Source: Bog-159 sp963785255 (lineage in GTDB: Bacteria; Acidobacteriota; Terriglobia; Bryobacterales; Bryobacteraceae). From it: a stretch of 64,000 bases of DNA. Under the pieces are notes generated by a model. The model saw only the letters and a list, made by a program, of their open reading frames with translations, was not told where the DNA came from and ran no database searches. The stretch covers positions 558,001-622,000 of the forward strand of contig CAWAUR010000014.1 of NCBI GenBank assembly GCA_963785255.1. The letters run 5' to 3'. Positions 43,689 to 52,086 of this stretch are shown in pieces (within the stretch, counting starts at the first letter, position 1; the number at the start of each line of letters is the position of its first letter). A program made the position numbers and the translations under genes.

Positions 43689-43937
43689 TCAGGCGGGAGG
43701 GGCACGCGAGGAATCGGGGGACAATTGCGCGGCGCGGAAAGGCGCGAGATCGGGCGCCGCGGCCAGCCATACCACCAGGAACACGGGAGTAACCGTGATC
43801 TTTATGGCAGTCTGCAGGACCAGCAACGGACCCGCATGGCAGAGTAGGCAGCAATGCCCGCACGCGTGATGCGATTCTTCTTGAGAGGCCAGCGCGGCAC
43901 ACTGCCACAGCAGCGTGAAGCACATCAACAAAAACAC
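43689..43937 (-). CDS. Small exported Cys/His-rich protein of the metal-efflux operon
   Basis: An 82-residue protein with a hydrophobic start and a motif HHACGHCCLLCHAGP near residues 23-37, followed by a second hydrophobic segment. It resembles the short DUF2946-like proteins found at the head of czc/cus-type operons, which may bind metal, but the match is by pattern only. GTG at 43937 or ATG at 43925 could be the start. It precedes the adaptor gene by 83 bases. Confidence 0.7.
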   Translation of the reverse strand: MFLLMCFTLLWQCAALASQEESHHACGHCCLLCHAGPLLVLQTAIKITVTPVFLVVWLAAAPDLAPFRAAQLSPDSSRAPPA

Positions 43938-44108
43938 AAACAGCGTCTTTCGGACTGGCCGTCGGACACGCGGCTCCCCGGTTTGGCTGGCTGTATCTAT
44001 GTGCTCAGGTTAGCAGAGATCACGGGTTTTCCGGATGTCCTCCTCAGTGCGGTTTTTTCGCTTATACTACTGGAGTCCCAGTTTGCCATTCACGGAGGAA
44101 ATTTCAAA

Positions 44109-45059
44109 ATGCCGGATACCATAACTATCCCACCCACCGCAGATCCTGGAACGGGTTTGGTAACCGTCAATGTCTATGACGGTACGCGCCAACTGATTCC
44201 GGCGGGCACACAGATCCTGTTCACGATCGTCGACGGCGCCCAGAAACAACTCTTCAGAGACTTCGTGGCCGGTCCCAGCCAGACATTCAGCTTGCCCTTC
44301 CACAACAATGCGGACGATAACTGCTCGATTATCGCGTTCGCGGACGGTTACCAACAAGCCGGATTTCAGCCCGTAACTATAAATCCCGCCCAGCCCGCCA
44401 CGCTCGATCTGATGCTGCTGCCGAAAAACGGCTCCCCACATTTTGCACACGCGCAATGGGCCGACTTGCAGGCTCAGAAGCCCCTTACGGCGTCGATCTT
44501 CGCGGCCAGCGCCACAGGCGACCCCGGGGCGGCGTATACGGCGCTGATGGAAGCGCATCCCAACTTCCTGGCGTGTCTGCTGAATATCACCACCGCCATG
44601 CAGCAGATCTTCCTGCCGCATAACACCGTGCTCGACTATTTCAAGCTGTTCGATCTGCCGAACCTGGCGCCGGATCGCATCTTCGGCTGGGTGGACGCGA
44701 CGCTGGAGCATGAAGTGCAGCTAGCCGAAGGACAAGGAGAGTTCGTGGCCGAGGCGGCCATCGATCTGGCTTTGCACGGCGACGCCACCAGCAGCTACAA
44801 ACAGATTCAATTTGGCGAAGCCAACGTGCAACTCACTTTCCATGGGACTCACCACCAAACCATCGGCGGCGTGGACTGTGTGTATATCGAGCCGGATATC
44901 GATTACTTCGAAGATCCGGTCGCGCATTTATTCGGCGAGGTGATTCCTAACACCCTCACGGGAACCGTGAGCGATCCGCGGGTAGTATATGTGCTGCGTT
45001 GGATCGCCGGACAGCAAGCCGGTATTCCCAACTTCGACCCGCTGTATACGATCGAATGA
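44109..45059 (+). CDS. Protein of unknown function, 316 residues
   Basis: Starts at ATG 44109 with a good ribosome site (acggaggaaatttcaaa). An N-terminal beta-rich domain of about 90 residues (GLVTVNVYDGTRQLIPAGTQ, ILFTIVDGAQ) may be a carboxypeptidase-regulatory-like fold. A central, helical part (ALMEAHPNFLACLLNITTAM) precedes a C-terminal segment with HATSSYKQ-like loops and DCVYIEPDIDYFEDP. No signal peptide or catalytic motif is seen. A TATACT sequence at 44063 might be the -10 box. Confidence 0.75.
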   Translation: MPDTITIPPTADPGTGLVTVNVYDGTRQLIPAGTQILFTIVDGAQKQLFRDFVAGPSQTFSLPFHNNADDNCSIIAFADGYQQAGFQPVTINPAQPATLDLMLLPKNGSPHFAHAQWADLQAQKPLTASIFAASATGDPGAAYTALMEAHPNFLACLLNITTAMQQIFLPHNTVLDYFKLFDLPNLAPDRIFGWVDATLEHEVQLAEGQGEFVAEAAIDLALHGDATSSYKQIQFGEANVQLTFHGTHHQTIGGVDCVYIEPDIDYFEDPVAHLFGEVIPNTLTGTVSDPRVVYVLRWIAGQQAGIPNFDPLYTIE

Positions 45060-45076
45060 CGTTGACGACCGTCCTT

Positions 45077-45106
45077 ACTGAGCCGCGACCGTCAGGGAGC
45101 GGTTTT
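45077..45106. repeat. Single type A repeat unit
   Basis: actgagccgcgaccgtcagg followed by gagcggtttt, between the hypothetical gene and the GH97 gene. Confidence 0.7.
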
Positions 45107-45156
45107 CCCAACCGCCGCCCGAGCCGTGATAACTTCGTCGTTGATCGGTTTATCCA

Positions 45157-47154
45157 ATGCGAAATTCTGTTATCTCCGCTGCCGCGTTGCTGCTGGCGGC
45201 AGGCGCGGCGGCGGCGCAGAGCGGCCCCCTCACCGCGTCTTCCCCGGATGGTCTCATCCGGTTCACTGTCTTCACGGACACGCGCGCTAAGCCGAATGGC
45301 GCGGGCGGACAGTTGGTCTACGATGTGACTTATCGCGGCCAGCCGCTGATCCAGCAGTCGACGCTGGGCCTGGACATCCAAAACCAGCCCGTGCTGGGAA
45401 CCAACGTGCGGATCGTGACAGCCAAATCCGGCAAAATCGATGAAACTTACGACGTGCCGGCCGGCAAAGCCAAGACCATTCACAACGTGTGCCACACCCT
45501 CGCTATCGACCTGCGCGAGAACCAACCGCCCGATCGCCAACTTACTCTCGAAGTGCGCGTCTACGACGATGGCGCGGCGTTCAGGTATGTTATACCCGCG
45601 CAGCCGGGTCTCGAAGAACTGCGACTGGCGAATGAGAAGACTCAGTTCGTGCTGGCGAAGGATGCGACTACCTATCCGCTGGTTCTGCGGAATTATCGGA
45701 CGTCGTGGGAAGACAATTACCGAACCGTAGCACTGAGCGGAATTCATCCCGAGTCGTTGATCGCCCTGCCGCTGCTCACTGAATTCCCCGGGCAGGCGTT
45801 CCTGGCGATCACCGAATCGGACATCGACAACTACTCCGGCATGTATCTGATGCACGACGAAAAGAACGCCCGCGAACTGCATGCCCGCCTGGCGCCGCAC
45901 ATCGACGATCCCACCGTTTCAGTGACTGTGAAGACCCCGGCGCGCTCGCCCTGGCGCGTACTTATGATCGCTTCCGAACCGGGACGCTTAATCGAATCGC
46001 ACATCGTGGATAACCTGAACGCGCCATCCGTAATCTCCGATACTTCCTGGATCAAGCCCGGCAAAGCCGCGTGGGATTGGTGGTCCGGACCTTACGACGA
46101 AAACGTCGACTTCAAGGCGGGCAAGAACACCGCGACGGCCAAACACTATGTGGATTTCGCTGCAAAGTCGGGATTCGAATATTTCATGCTGGATGGCGGT
46201 TGGGCCGCCAAACTCGTGGGCGGACCTAACGATTCGGGCAGCGATATTACGCACGCGAATCCCCAGATTGACATGCCCGAGCTGCTGGCTTATGCCAAGT
46301 CGAAGAACGTAAAGATATGGCTGTGGTCTCACTGGACGGATGTGGAGCGGCAGATGAACGAAGCGTTTCCGCTGTACGAACAGTGGGGCATCGCGGGCGT
46401 GAAAATCGACTTCATGGACCGCGACGATCAATGGATGGTGGAATTCTATCATCGCGTGGCCAAGCTGGCGGCCGCGCATCATCTGATGGTAGATTTCCAC
46501 GGCGCCTACAAACCCGATGGAATCAGCCGCACTTATCCCAATGTTATTACTCGCGAGGGCGTCATGGGCCTTGAATATAATAAGTGGAGCGCGCGCATCA
46601 CGCCGGATCATAACGTGATGCTGCCGTTCACACGCATGTTAGCGGGTCCCATGGACTATACGCCCGGCGGTTTCCTGAACGTCACCCCGTCGGAGTTCGT
46701 TCCCCGCAACATGCACCCCATGGTGATGGGGACGCGCGCGCATCAGACCGCTCTTTTCGTAGTCTTTGAAAGCCCGTTTGAAATGGTCGCGGACTCTCCG
46801 GAGTCTTACGCGGGGCAGAAAGAGCTGGCGTTCCTAAGCGCGGTGCCCTCGTCCTGGGACGAGACGCGCGTGCTGAACGCGAAGGTTGGCGACTATATCA
46901 CCGTCGGACGGCGTCACGGCCGCGAATGGTATGTGGGCAGCATTGCTGGTTCCCACGGCGCCGATCTCGACATACCGCTCGAGTTTCTGCCGCCCGGGGA
47001 TTTTATCGCCGAGATCTATTCCGATGCGCCGGATGCGGATTATAACCCGACCCACACGGTGGTAGAACAAAGGAAGGTCAATCGCACAATGACTCTTAAG
47101 GCGAGGATGGTATCGGGCGGCGGACAGGCAATCCGTATTCGTCCAGCAAACTAA
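45157..47154 (+). CDS. Glycoside hydrolase family 97 enzyme
   Basis: Secreted enzyme of 665 residues with a signal peptide (residues 1-20). The N-terminal beta-sandwich (about 25-280), central TIM barrel (about 290-560) and C-terminal beta domain (about 570-665) are the GH97 layout. In the barrel, GVKIDFMDRDD near residue 417 carries an Asp at the place used as nucleophile by retaining GH97 members, and TREGVMGLEYNKW near 467 carries a catalytic Glu candidate. This points to a retaining alpha-galactosidase-like type rather than SusB, but is inferred. A shortened, nearly identical copy of its C-terminal end lies at 51570-51863. Confidence 0.9.
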   Translation: MRNSVISAAALLLAAGAAAAQSGPLTASSPDGLIRFTVFTDTRAKPNGAGGQLVYDVTYRGQPLIQQSTLGLDIQNQPVLGTNVRIVTAKSGKIDETYDVPAGKAKTIHNVCHTLAIDLRENQPPDRQLTLEVRVYDDGAAFRYVIPAQPGLEELRLANEKTQFVLAKDATTYPLVLRNYRTSWEDNYRTVALSGIHPESLIALPLLTEFPGQAFLAITESDIDNYSGMYLMHDEKNARELHARLAPHIDDPTVSVTVKTPARSPWRVLMIASEPGRLIESHIVDNLNAPSVISDTSWIKPGKAAWDWWSGPYDENVDFKAGKNTATAKHYVDFAAKSGFEYFMLDGGWAAKLVGGPNDSGSDITHANPQIDMPELLAYAKSKNVKIWLWSHWTDVERQMNEAFPLYEQWGIAGVKIDFMDRDDQWMVEFYHRVAKLAAAHHLMVDFHGAYKPDGISRTYPNVITREGVMGLEYNKWSARITPDHNVMLPFTRMLAGPMDYTPGGFLNVTPSEFVPRNMHPMVMGTRAHQTALFVVFESPFEMVADSPESYAGQKELAFLSAVPSSWDETRVLNAKVGDYITVGRRHGREWYVGSIAGSHGADLDIPLEFLPPGDFIAEIYSDAPDADYNPTHTVVEQRKVNRTMTLKARMVSGGGQAIRIRPAN

Positions 47155-47314
47155 TTGAGGTTGCGGGGGAAGCGCAACCCGGCGGCGTCCGCCAAGCAAG
47201 CCAGTTGGTAGCTGGGTGTTACAACACAGTCAAAATTGGCCTTCAATTCGTGATTTTGAAGTACGAACCAGTACGGTGCCCCGGCGACGTGGCCCCTTCC
47301 GCCCAAATTAGTAC

Positions 47315-47343
47315 TTGACACGACGGCGAGCGCATGGTTTAGT
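47315..47343 (+). promoter_or_regulatory. Candidate sigma70-type promoter before the quinoprotein-like gene
   Basis: TTGACA at 47315-47320 and TTTAGT at 47338-47343 are separated by 17 bases. The -10 box is weak. The 253-base gap after GH97 shows nothing else recognised. Confidence 0.4.
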
Positions 47344-47407
47344 AACACCAATACTATTCGTGGCCCGGCGCAGGTGAGGGCCGGCGACCCGGGAACGGAG
47401 GAGATCG

Positions 47408-49973
47408 ATGATGCCCCACCAATTATGCTGCGCCTTGACGCGGACCAGTTGGAGCATCCCGCTGGCAGCCACCCTAGCCATTGTCACTGTGTCCCAGCTC
47501 GGGGCACAAACCAGCGTCAGCGTACTGACGGAGCAGTACGGCAACCGCCGGCAAGGCTACAACAACCAGGAGAGTTATCCGACCTCTGCCACTGTCGAGG
47601 CCACTCCTCCTACCATCGCACCCTTCTCTCCCCTGATGGTCGACCTGGCGCAACTCCCAGGCGCCACTAGTGGGACCGTAAACCGTGTTCTAGCCCAGCC
47701 CCTGTATGTCCCGGGCGTTTCAAGCGGCTTGACGAACTGCAACCCAACGTGCAACATGGTTCTCGTCGTAACACTAGGGGGGGGGGGTACGCCTTTAACG
47801 CCGGCGACACCACCCACAGCGGAGGGACTGGCGCGGGCGGCTTGGTCTGGGCGAGGAATGGGGAAACCATCGCAGGGAAAGACAAAACCAACTACTTCTG
47901 GTACGACGACTGTAGCGCCACGGGCGGGATTTCGACCACCCTCTATGGCGGCGTGTCCGGAAATGTCTCGTTTGCCGGTAGCCTGGCCACACCCGTAATC
48001 GACACCAGCGGCAGCACACCCCTGATGTACGTCACAAGCCTGTGCGAGACCGCCGCCGCGAATAAACAGCAGCATTGGTTCATCCACCAGATCGAGCTGA
48101 ACGACGGACACGACGTTGCTACTCCCCAGGAGATCACAGGCTCCGTGGCGGGGTCGGCGAACGCCGACAGCCAGACCAGCACCAACTGCCCGGTGGGTGT
48201 GTCGACCTGTATCCCCTTCGAGGCCTGGAACGCGATGCAACGGCCCGGCCTGCTCGAGGTAAGTCTCCAGGCCGTCTCCTATCCACTGATCTACGTGACT
48301 TTCGGGTTCGGCGCGCCGACCGAGAGCGGAACGCCTTATCATGGGTGGGTTTTTGCATACGATAATAACCTGAATCAGAAAGTCGTTTTCGCGACGACCA
48401 CAAAAGGTGGAAGCACTGCTAACACTGACACGCCCGCCTGCTCCGGGATTCCTTCTGGGGGCGGCAATTCCACATGCTCGTGCAGCGACAGCCAGGGCGG
48501 CTGTTCGCCAAACAACGGCGGATCCAGCGACTGCTCCACCTGCTGCATCCCCTCGAACGGCTATCTCTTCTCCCCGAACTGGTGTGGGCACGCCTCGGGA
48601 ATCTGGGGCGGCAGCGGGCGCGCGCCGGCCGGGAATACTTTGACCGTTGGCGGCACCGCCGTTTCCAACGCCTACTTTGGGACCACCAACGGTTCCTTCC
48701 AGCAGTGGCAGTCGGACGGCGCGACCCTGCTAAGCCCCAATCCATACAATTGGGGCGACAGTGTCATCGACTTTACGTTCTCACCGGCTTCAGCCAGTTC
48801 CCCTCGCAGTATTTTACTCCGTATGGAGGCCGGGCCGTTCAACCACCCACCGGCACGGAAGGCGGGGTCACGGCGAACCCCGTGCCCTACACATACCAAG
48901 GCCTCAATCAAAACGACTACGACATGGCGGTCAGCGGTATCATGCTTCTCGACGATCCCTCGGGAAGCCCCAAGTTGGTCACGTGCGACAAGGCCGGCTA
49001 CTGCTATCTCCTAAGGCAAGGTAATCTCTGCGGAGACACAACTAACAATCCGCCGAAGTGCTATCCTGGCACCGGCGGCGGCAGCGGCGGCATTCCCGGC
49101 CTCGCGAGCGGCGACCCAGGAGATGTTTTTCCTTTCGCGGGAAACCTCACCCAATGCCCCGACCAAAGCAACCTTCTCCCGAACCAGGACGATTCCTGTG
49201 ATCGGATTACCAGCTTGGCGTTCATCAATGACGGTTCGCCCAAGTACCTATACCTTTGGCCGTCGTACGAAAGGCTCACGGGACTCCAGCTATCCAACGG
49301 CGCCAACCAGCTAGGCGGGGCGTTGCCGATCACCTGGACGACCGGCTCGACCACTATACAACTCAACTCCGCATGCACGTCGGGGACGAACTGCTTCACG
49401 GACGAGGTCATTCCGGGGGACACTCTGATCGCTTGCGGTTGCACGGGGACTAGCTGCCCCATAGTAACAACCGTCGACCCGACCGGCGCATCCATTACCG
49501 TGAGCCAGGCCTTGCCTTCTACCTGCGCTCCACCGCAGAGCACCTGGTATTACAGCGGCTACTTCCTCAACCCCATCCGTGATAACCGCCCCGCGGCCGC
49601 CGCCGTGCAGGATCCGGGCGGCTCGGTCGAGGTTACCTCGAACAGCGGCGCCGACGCGGTGGTCTGGGGCCTAGCGACGGTCTGTCTTAATTCCTCCAGC
49701 CCCTGCACGAGCAAGGCCGCCACTCTTTACGCCTACGATACTTCCCTCGATCGTTTGTGGTGCACCAACTCCTTAAGCTATTGCGATAACAGCAGCTCCT
49801 TCGAGCGAGCCAGGTTTGCTTTGCCAACGGTCGCCAATGGGTACATCTACTTACCCACGTCGGGGGTCAATCTGTCGGCCGCGCCCAGCAGTTGCCTCAA
49901 CTACCCTAACAGCAGCTACTGCTGCAGCTCGACCAACCAATGTGGCGGCGCCATAGTCTACACCGCGCATTAA
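47408..49973 (+). pseudogene. Secreted quinoprotein-like (PQQ-like beta-propeller) gene with a G11 tract and two frame breaks
   Basis: The reading spans three frames. The first starts at ATG 47408 after ggagga and has a signal peptide; it ends in MVLVVTLGGGG at a run of eleven G (47777-47787), where a 12th G would continue the reading as YAFNAGDTTHSGG. The second frame holds propeller-type segments (GLVWARNGETI, PLMYVTSLCE, GWVFAYDNNLNQK) and a Cys-rich stretch CSCSDSQGGCSPNNGG. It breaks again near 48780-48800 into a third frame (SQYFTPYGGRAVQPP, ATLYAYDTSLDRLWCT) ending at 49973. Both breaks need one more base. It is either a phase-variable or decayed gene, or a sequencing error. Confidence 0.75.
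47777..47787 (+). repeat. Poly-G tract (G11), possible phase-variation site
   Basis: Eleven consecutive G bases inside the coding sequence of the quinoprotein-like gene. Twelve or nine G would restore one frame from the signal peptide into the propeller. Confidence 0.8.
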
Positions 49974-49991
49974 CGTTTGCGGATTAAAGCC

Positions 49992-51305
49992 ATGATTCCT
50001 CATTCGATCCACGTCACTGTTGCGCTCGCTCTCGGCATTGTAGCCGCCACGACCGCGGGCCATGCGGCGACGTTTCACCTAGTTTCTTCTATGAACGGCT
50101 ACCAATCCCCTTCGGGACCCGAGGAGGGATACCCGGGCCTTTTCTACCTCGCCGCGACCGTGGCGGGCACCTCGCAGGTTGCACCCCTTACCGTGACGAG
50201 CAGCGGTGCGACTACCCTCCTCGGGAGGTTTAAGAGCATGTATATCCTCGAGTCCAACTTTGTCGGCGGGCCCAACGGCCGATTCTATTCAGCCATTGAG
50301 TACAGTTCCGACCCGGCGCACGTCTTCTCGGTGACGTCCGCGCCGGGCAGCAAGCAGGAGTATCTTGAAAGCCCCCTGGTGCCGGTATTTGCGGAGGCCC
50401 TCCCCAACGGGATGCTGCTCGGGAGCGCTATCTCGGGGAGCACCTGGCACCTTGTGACCGCCAGTGCTGCCGGCGCCGTTTCCTCGTTCTACGAGTTCCC
50501 CCCGAAGGCCCGACCCTTATCGACCGTCTACGCCACCGACGGCAACTACTACGGCATCGTCGCCACGGCTAACTCCCCGGTAAGCTATGTGTTTCAGGTG
50601 GCGCCGTCGGGCTCCGGTAAGGCCCTGCATAACTTCGCTCCCAATAGCTTCTCCACCTGGGACCCCGCGCCCCTGGTGCAGGGGCCGAACGACATATTCT
50701 ACGGAGCGCTTCCCACGGGCGGAGCCAACCACAGCGGGCTGATCTTCAGCCTTACTCCGGACGGCAATTACGGGATCCTGTACAAATTCCTCGCGAGTGA
50801 TCGGGGCGGACCCACCACGCTGATCCATGCCAGCGACGGCAATCTATACGGCGCGGCGATTAATTATGGCGGTGACAGTTACTTATTCCGCGTCACGCCC
50901 TCCGGCGAGTATGCGACGCTGCATAGCATGAATCCGGGCACCGACGGAATTTGTAACTGCTCTCTGGTCCAGGGCAGCGACGGAATCATCTACGGCACCA
51001 GCGCGGCTGGCGGAGTCCACGGCGGGGGCACCATGTTCGCGCTCGACGCTGGGCTGCCCAAGCCCAAGCCGCAAGCCCTGCAATTCAGTCCGCACTCCGG
51101 ACCCGCCGGCACGCAGGTCCGAATCTGGGGATATAATCTGCTCGCGCCCACGGTGCAATTTAACGGTGCCGGCGCCGCCGGAGTGACCAGCAGCGGCCCG
51201 CAGTACGTGTTGGCCACTGTACCGGCGGGAGCAACGACGGGACCGATCACCGTCACCACGCCGGGCGGAAGTTCAACCACGCAGGTCAGCTTCGCCGTTC
51301 AATAA
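49992..51305 (+). CDS. Secreted GloVer-repeat protein with C-terminal IPT/TIG domain
   Basis: A 437-residue protein with a signal peptide (SIHVTVALALGIVAATTAGHA). Repeated segments of the GloVer type follow: GPNGRFYSAIEY, GPNDIFYGALPTGG, ASDGNLYGAAINYGGDS, GSDGIIYGTSAAGG. The last about 85 residues (FSPHSGPAGTQVRIWGYNLL, TVQFNGAGAAGVTSS, GPITVTTPGGSS) form an IPT/TIG Ig-like domain. ATG 49992 was chosen; a TTG at 49977 is possible. It lies 18 bases after the quinoprotein-like gene and just before the PqqA-like peptide. Confidence 0.85.
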   Translation: MIPHSIHVTVALALGIVAATTAGHAATFHLVSSMNGYQSPSGPEEGYPGLFYLAATVAGTSQVAPLTVTSSGATTLLGRFKSMYILESNFVGGPNGRFYSAIEYSSDPAHVFSVTSAPGSKQEYLESPLVPVFAEALPNGMLLGSAISGSTWHLVTASAAGAVSSFYEFPPKARPLSTVYATDGNYYGIVATANSPVSYVFQVAPSGSGKALHNFAPNSFSTWDPAPLVQGPNDIFYGALPTGGANHSGLIFSLTPDGNYGILYKFLASDRGGPTTLIHASDGNLYGAAINYGGDSYLFRVTPSGEYATLHSMNPGTDGICNCSLVQGSDGIIYGTSAAGGVHGGGTMFALDAGLPKPKPQALQFSPHSGPAGTQVRIWGYNLLAPTVQFNGAGAAGVTSSGPQYVLATVPAGATTGPITVTTPGGSSTTQVSFAVQ

Positions 51306-51317
51306 GGGAGGAAGATC

Positions 51318-51395
51318 ATGAACTGGACCACACCCGATTTCGAGGAAATGGCCCTCAACGGCGAGATCAATAGCTGTGCCGGCGCGCAGGTTTGA
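51318..51395 (+). CDS. PqqA-like 25-residue precursor peptide with Cys at the Tyr position
   Basis: A strong ribosome site (aagggaggaagatc) precedes ATG 51318, 12 bases after the GloVer gene. Key residues are W3, P6, E10, E16, S19, C20 and A23. Known PqqA peptides have Trp-x-x-Pro near the start and Glu16-x-x-x-Tyr20 as the pair joined by PqqE to make PQQ; here Glu16 is kept, spacing is the same, but position 20 is Cys (tgt, one base from Tyr tat). PQQ cannot be made from it. It may be a decayed PqqA, or a RiPP precursor for another maturation system. No PqqB-E or other radical-SAM gene is in the window. Confidence 0.55.
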   Translation: MNWTTPDFEEMALNGEINSCAGAQV

Positions 51396-51460
51396 TCCCG
51401 GTGTTCCGAAAATACGCCCGCCACCAAGCCAATCGCCGGTTGCATTGCCCGCCCGGACAC

Positions 51461-51864
51461 GATTCAGGCCGATCACAACTTGACAACATTAGCCTGTTAC
51501 AAGGAATAACTGTCCAACCGCATTCAACAGGCCGGCCTGGCCCTATCATCGCGTGGCCAAGCTGACGGACGAGACGCGCGTGCTGAATGTCAAGGTTGGC
51601 GACTATATCACCGTCGGACGGCGTCACGGCCGCGAATGGTATGTGGGCAGCATTGCCGGTTCCCACAGCGCCGATCTCGACATACCGCTCGAGTTTCTGC
51701 CGCTCGGGGATTTTATCGCTGAGATCTATTCCGATGCGCCGGATGCGGATTATAACCCGACCCACACGGTAGTAGGACAAAGGAAGGTCAATCGCACAAT
51801 GACTCTTAAGGCAAAAATGGCATCGGGTGGTGGGCAGGCTATTCGTATTCGTCCAGCAGACTGA
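51461..51864 (+). pseudogene. Chimeric scar: 5' end of the GH13-like gene fused to GH97 remnants
   Basis: 51461-51542 resembles 52033-52114, the leader and first codons of the GH13-like gene at 52087; its start codon reads ctgtcc in place of atgc. From 51543 a piece of GH97 follows, ctatcatcgcgtggccaagc (GH97 46447 on), then jumps about 390 bases to the GH97 C-terminal coding region (46858-47153 versus 51570-51863, about 93 percent identical by eye). This is best explained as a collapsed tandem duplication of a GH97-GH13 unit. A 103-residue frame (51553-51864) remains open but is not a working enzyme. Confidence 0.8.
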
Positions 51865-51870
51865 GTCTGT

Positions 51871-51984
51871 CTTATCTGCGTTCATCTGCGTTCATCGGCG
51901 GCCATTTACGGTTTTTCTTTCGACCGAGGCCTTTTAAACCAAAACCCCTATTGGTCGCAAATAAACGCAGATGAACGCAGATAC
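51871..51984. repeat. Dispersed inverted repeat, type C
   Basis: cttatctgcgttcatctgcg with ttcatcggcggcca, and the inverse aaataaacgcagatgaacgc about 60 bases on. It is related to the pair at 13753-13860. With the PqqA-like peptide and the scar it accounts for most of the 780-base gap between the GloVer and GH13-like genes. Confidence 0.75.
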
Positions 51985-51996
51985 TGTGGTTTGCGG

Positions 51997-52025
51997 TTGC
52001 ATCGCGCGGCCGGCCCGCCTATAAT
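51997..52025 (+). promoter_or_regulatory. Candidate promoter of the GH13-like gene
   Basis: TTGCAT (51997-52002) and TATAAT (52020-52025) lie 17 bases apart, 62 bases before the start codon. The leader after this box is the part repeated in the scar at 51461-51542, and the scar copy lacks the TATAAT. Confidence 0.55.
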
Positions 52026-52086
52026 ACCCAGATACGATCCAGGCCGATCGTAACTTAACAAATTCGCTTGTTACAAAGGAGTAACT

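Noticed and set aside
43606..43923. N-terminal extension of the efflux adaptor to 43923
   Set aside because: It would overlap the small Cys/His-rich gene in another frame and place the export signal internally; ATG 43605 has a good ribosome site.
51553..51864. 103-residue frame as a functional small protein
   Set aside because: It is a fragment of the GH97 C-terminal domain with a deletion in front and no ribosome site; better explained as a scar.
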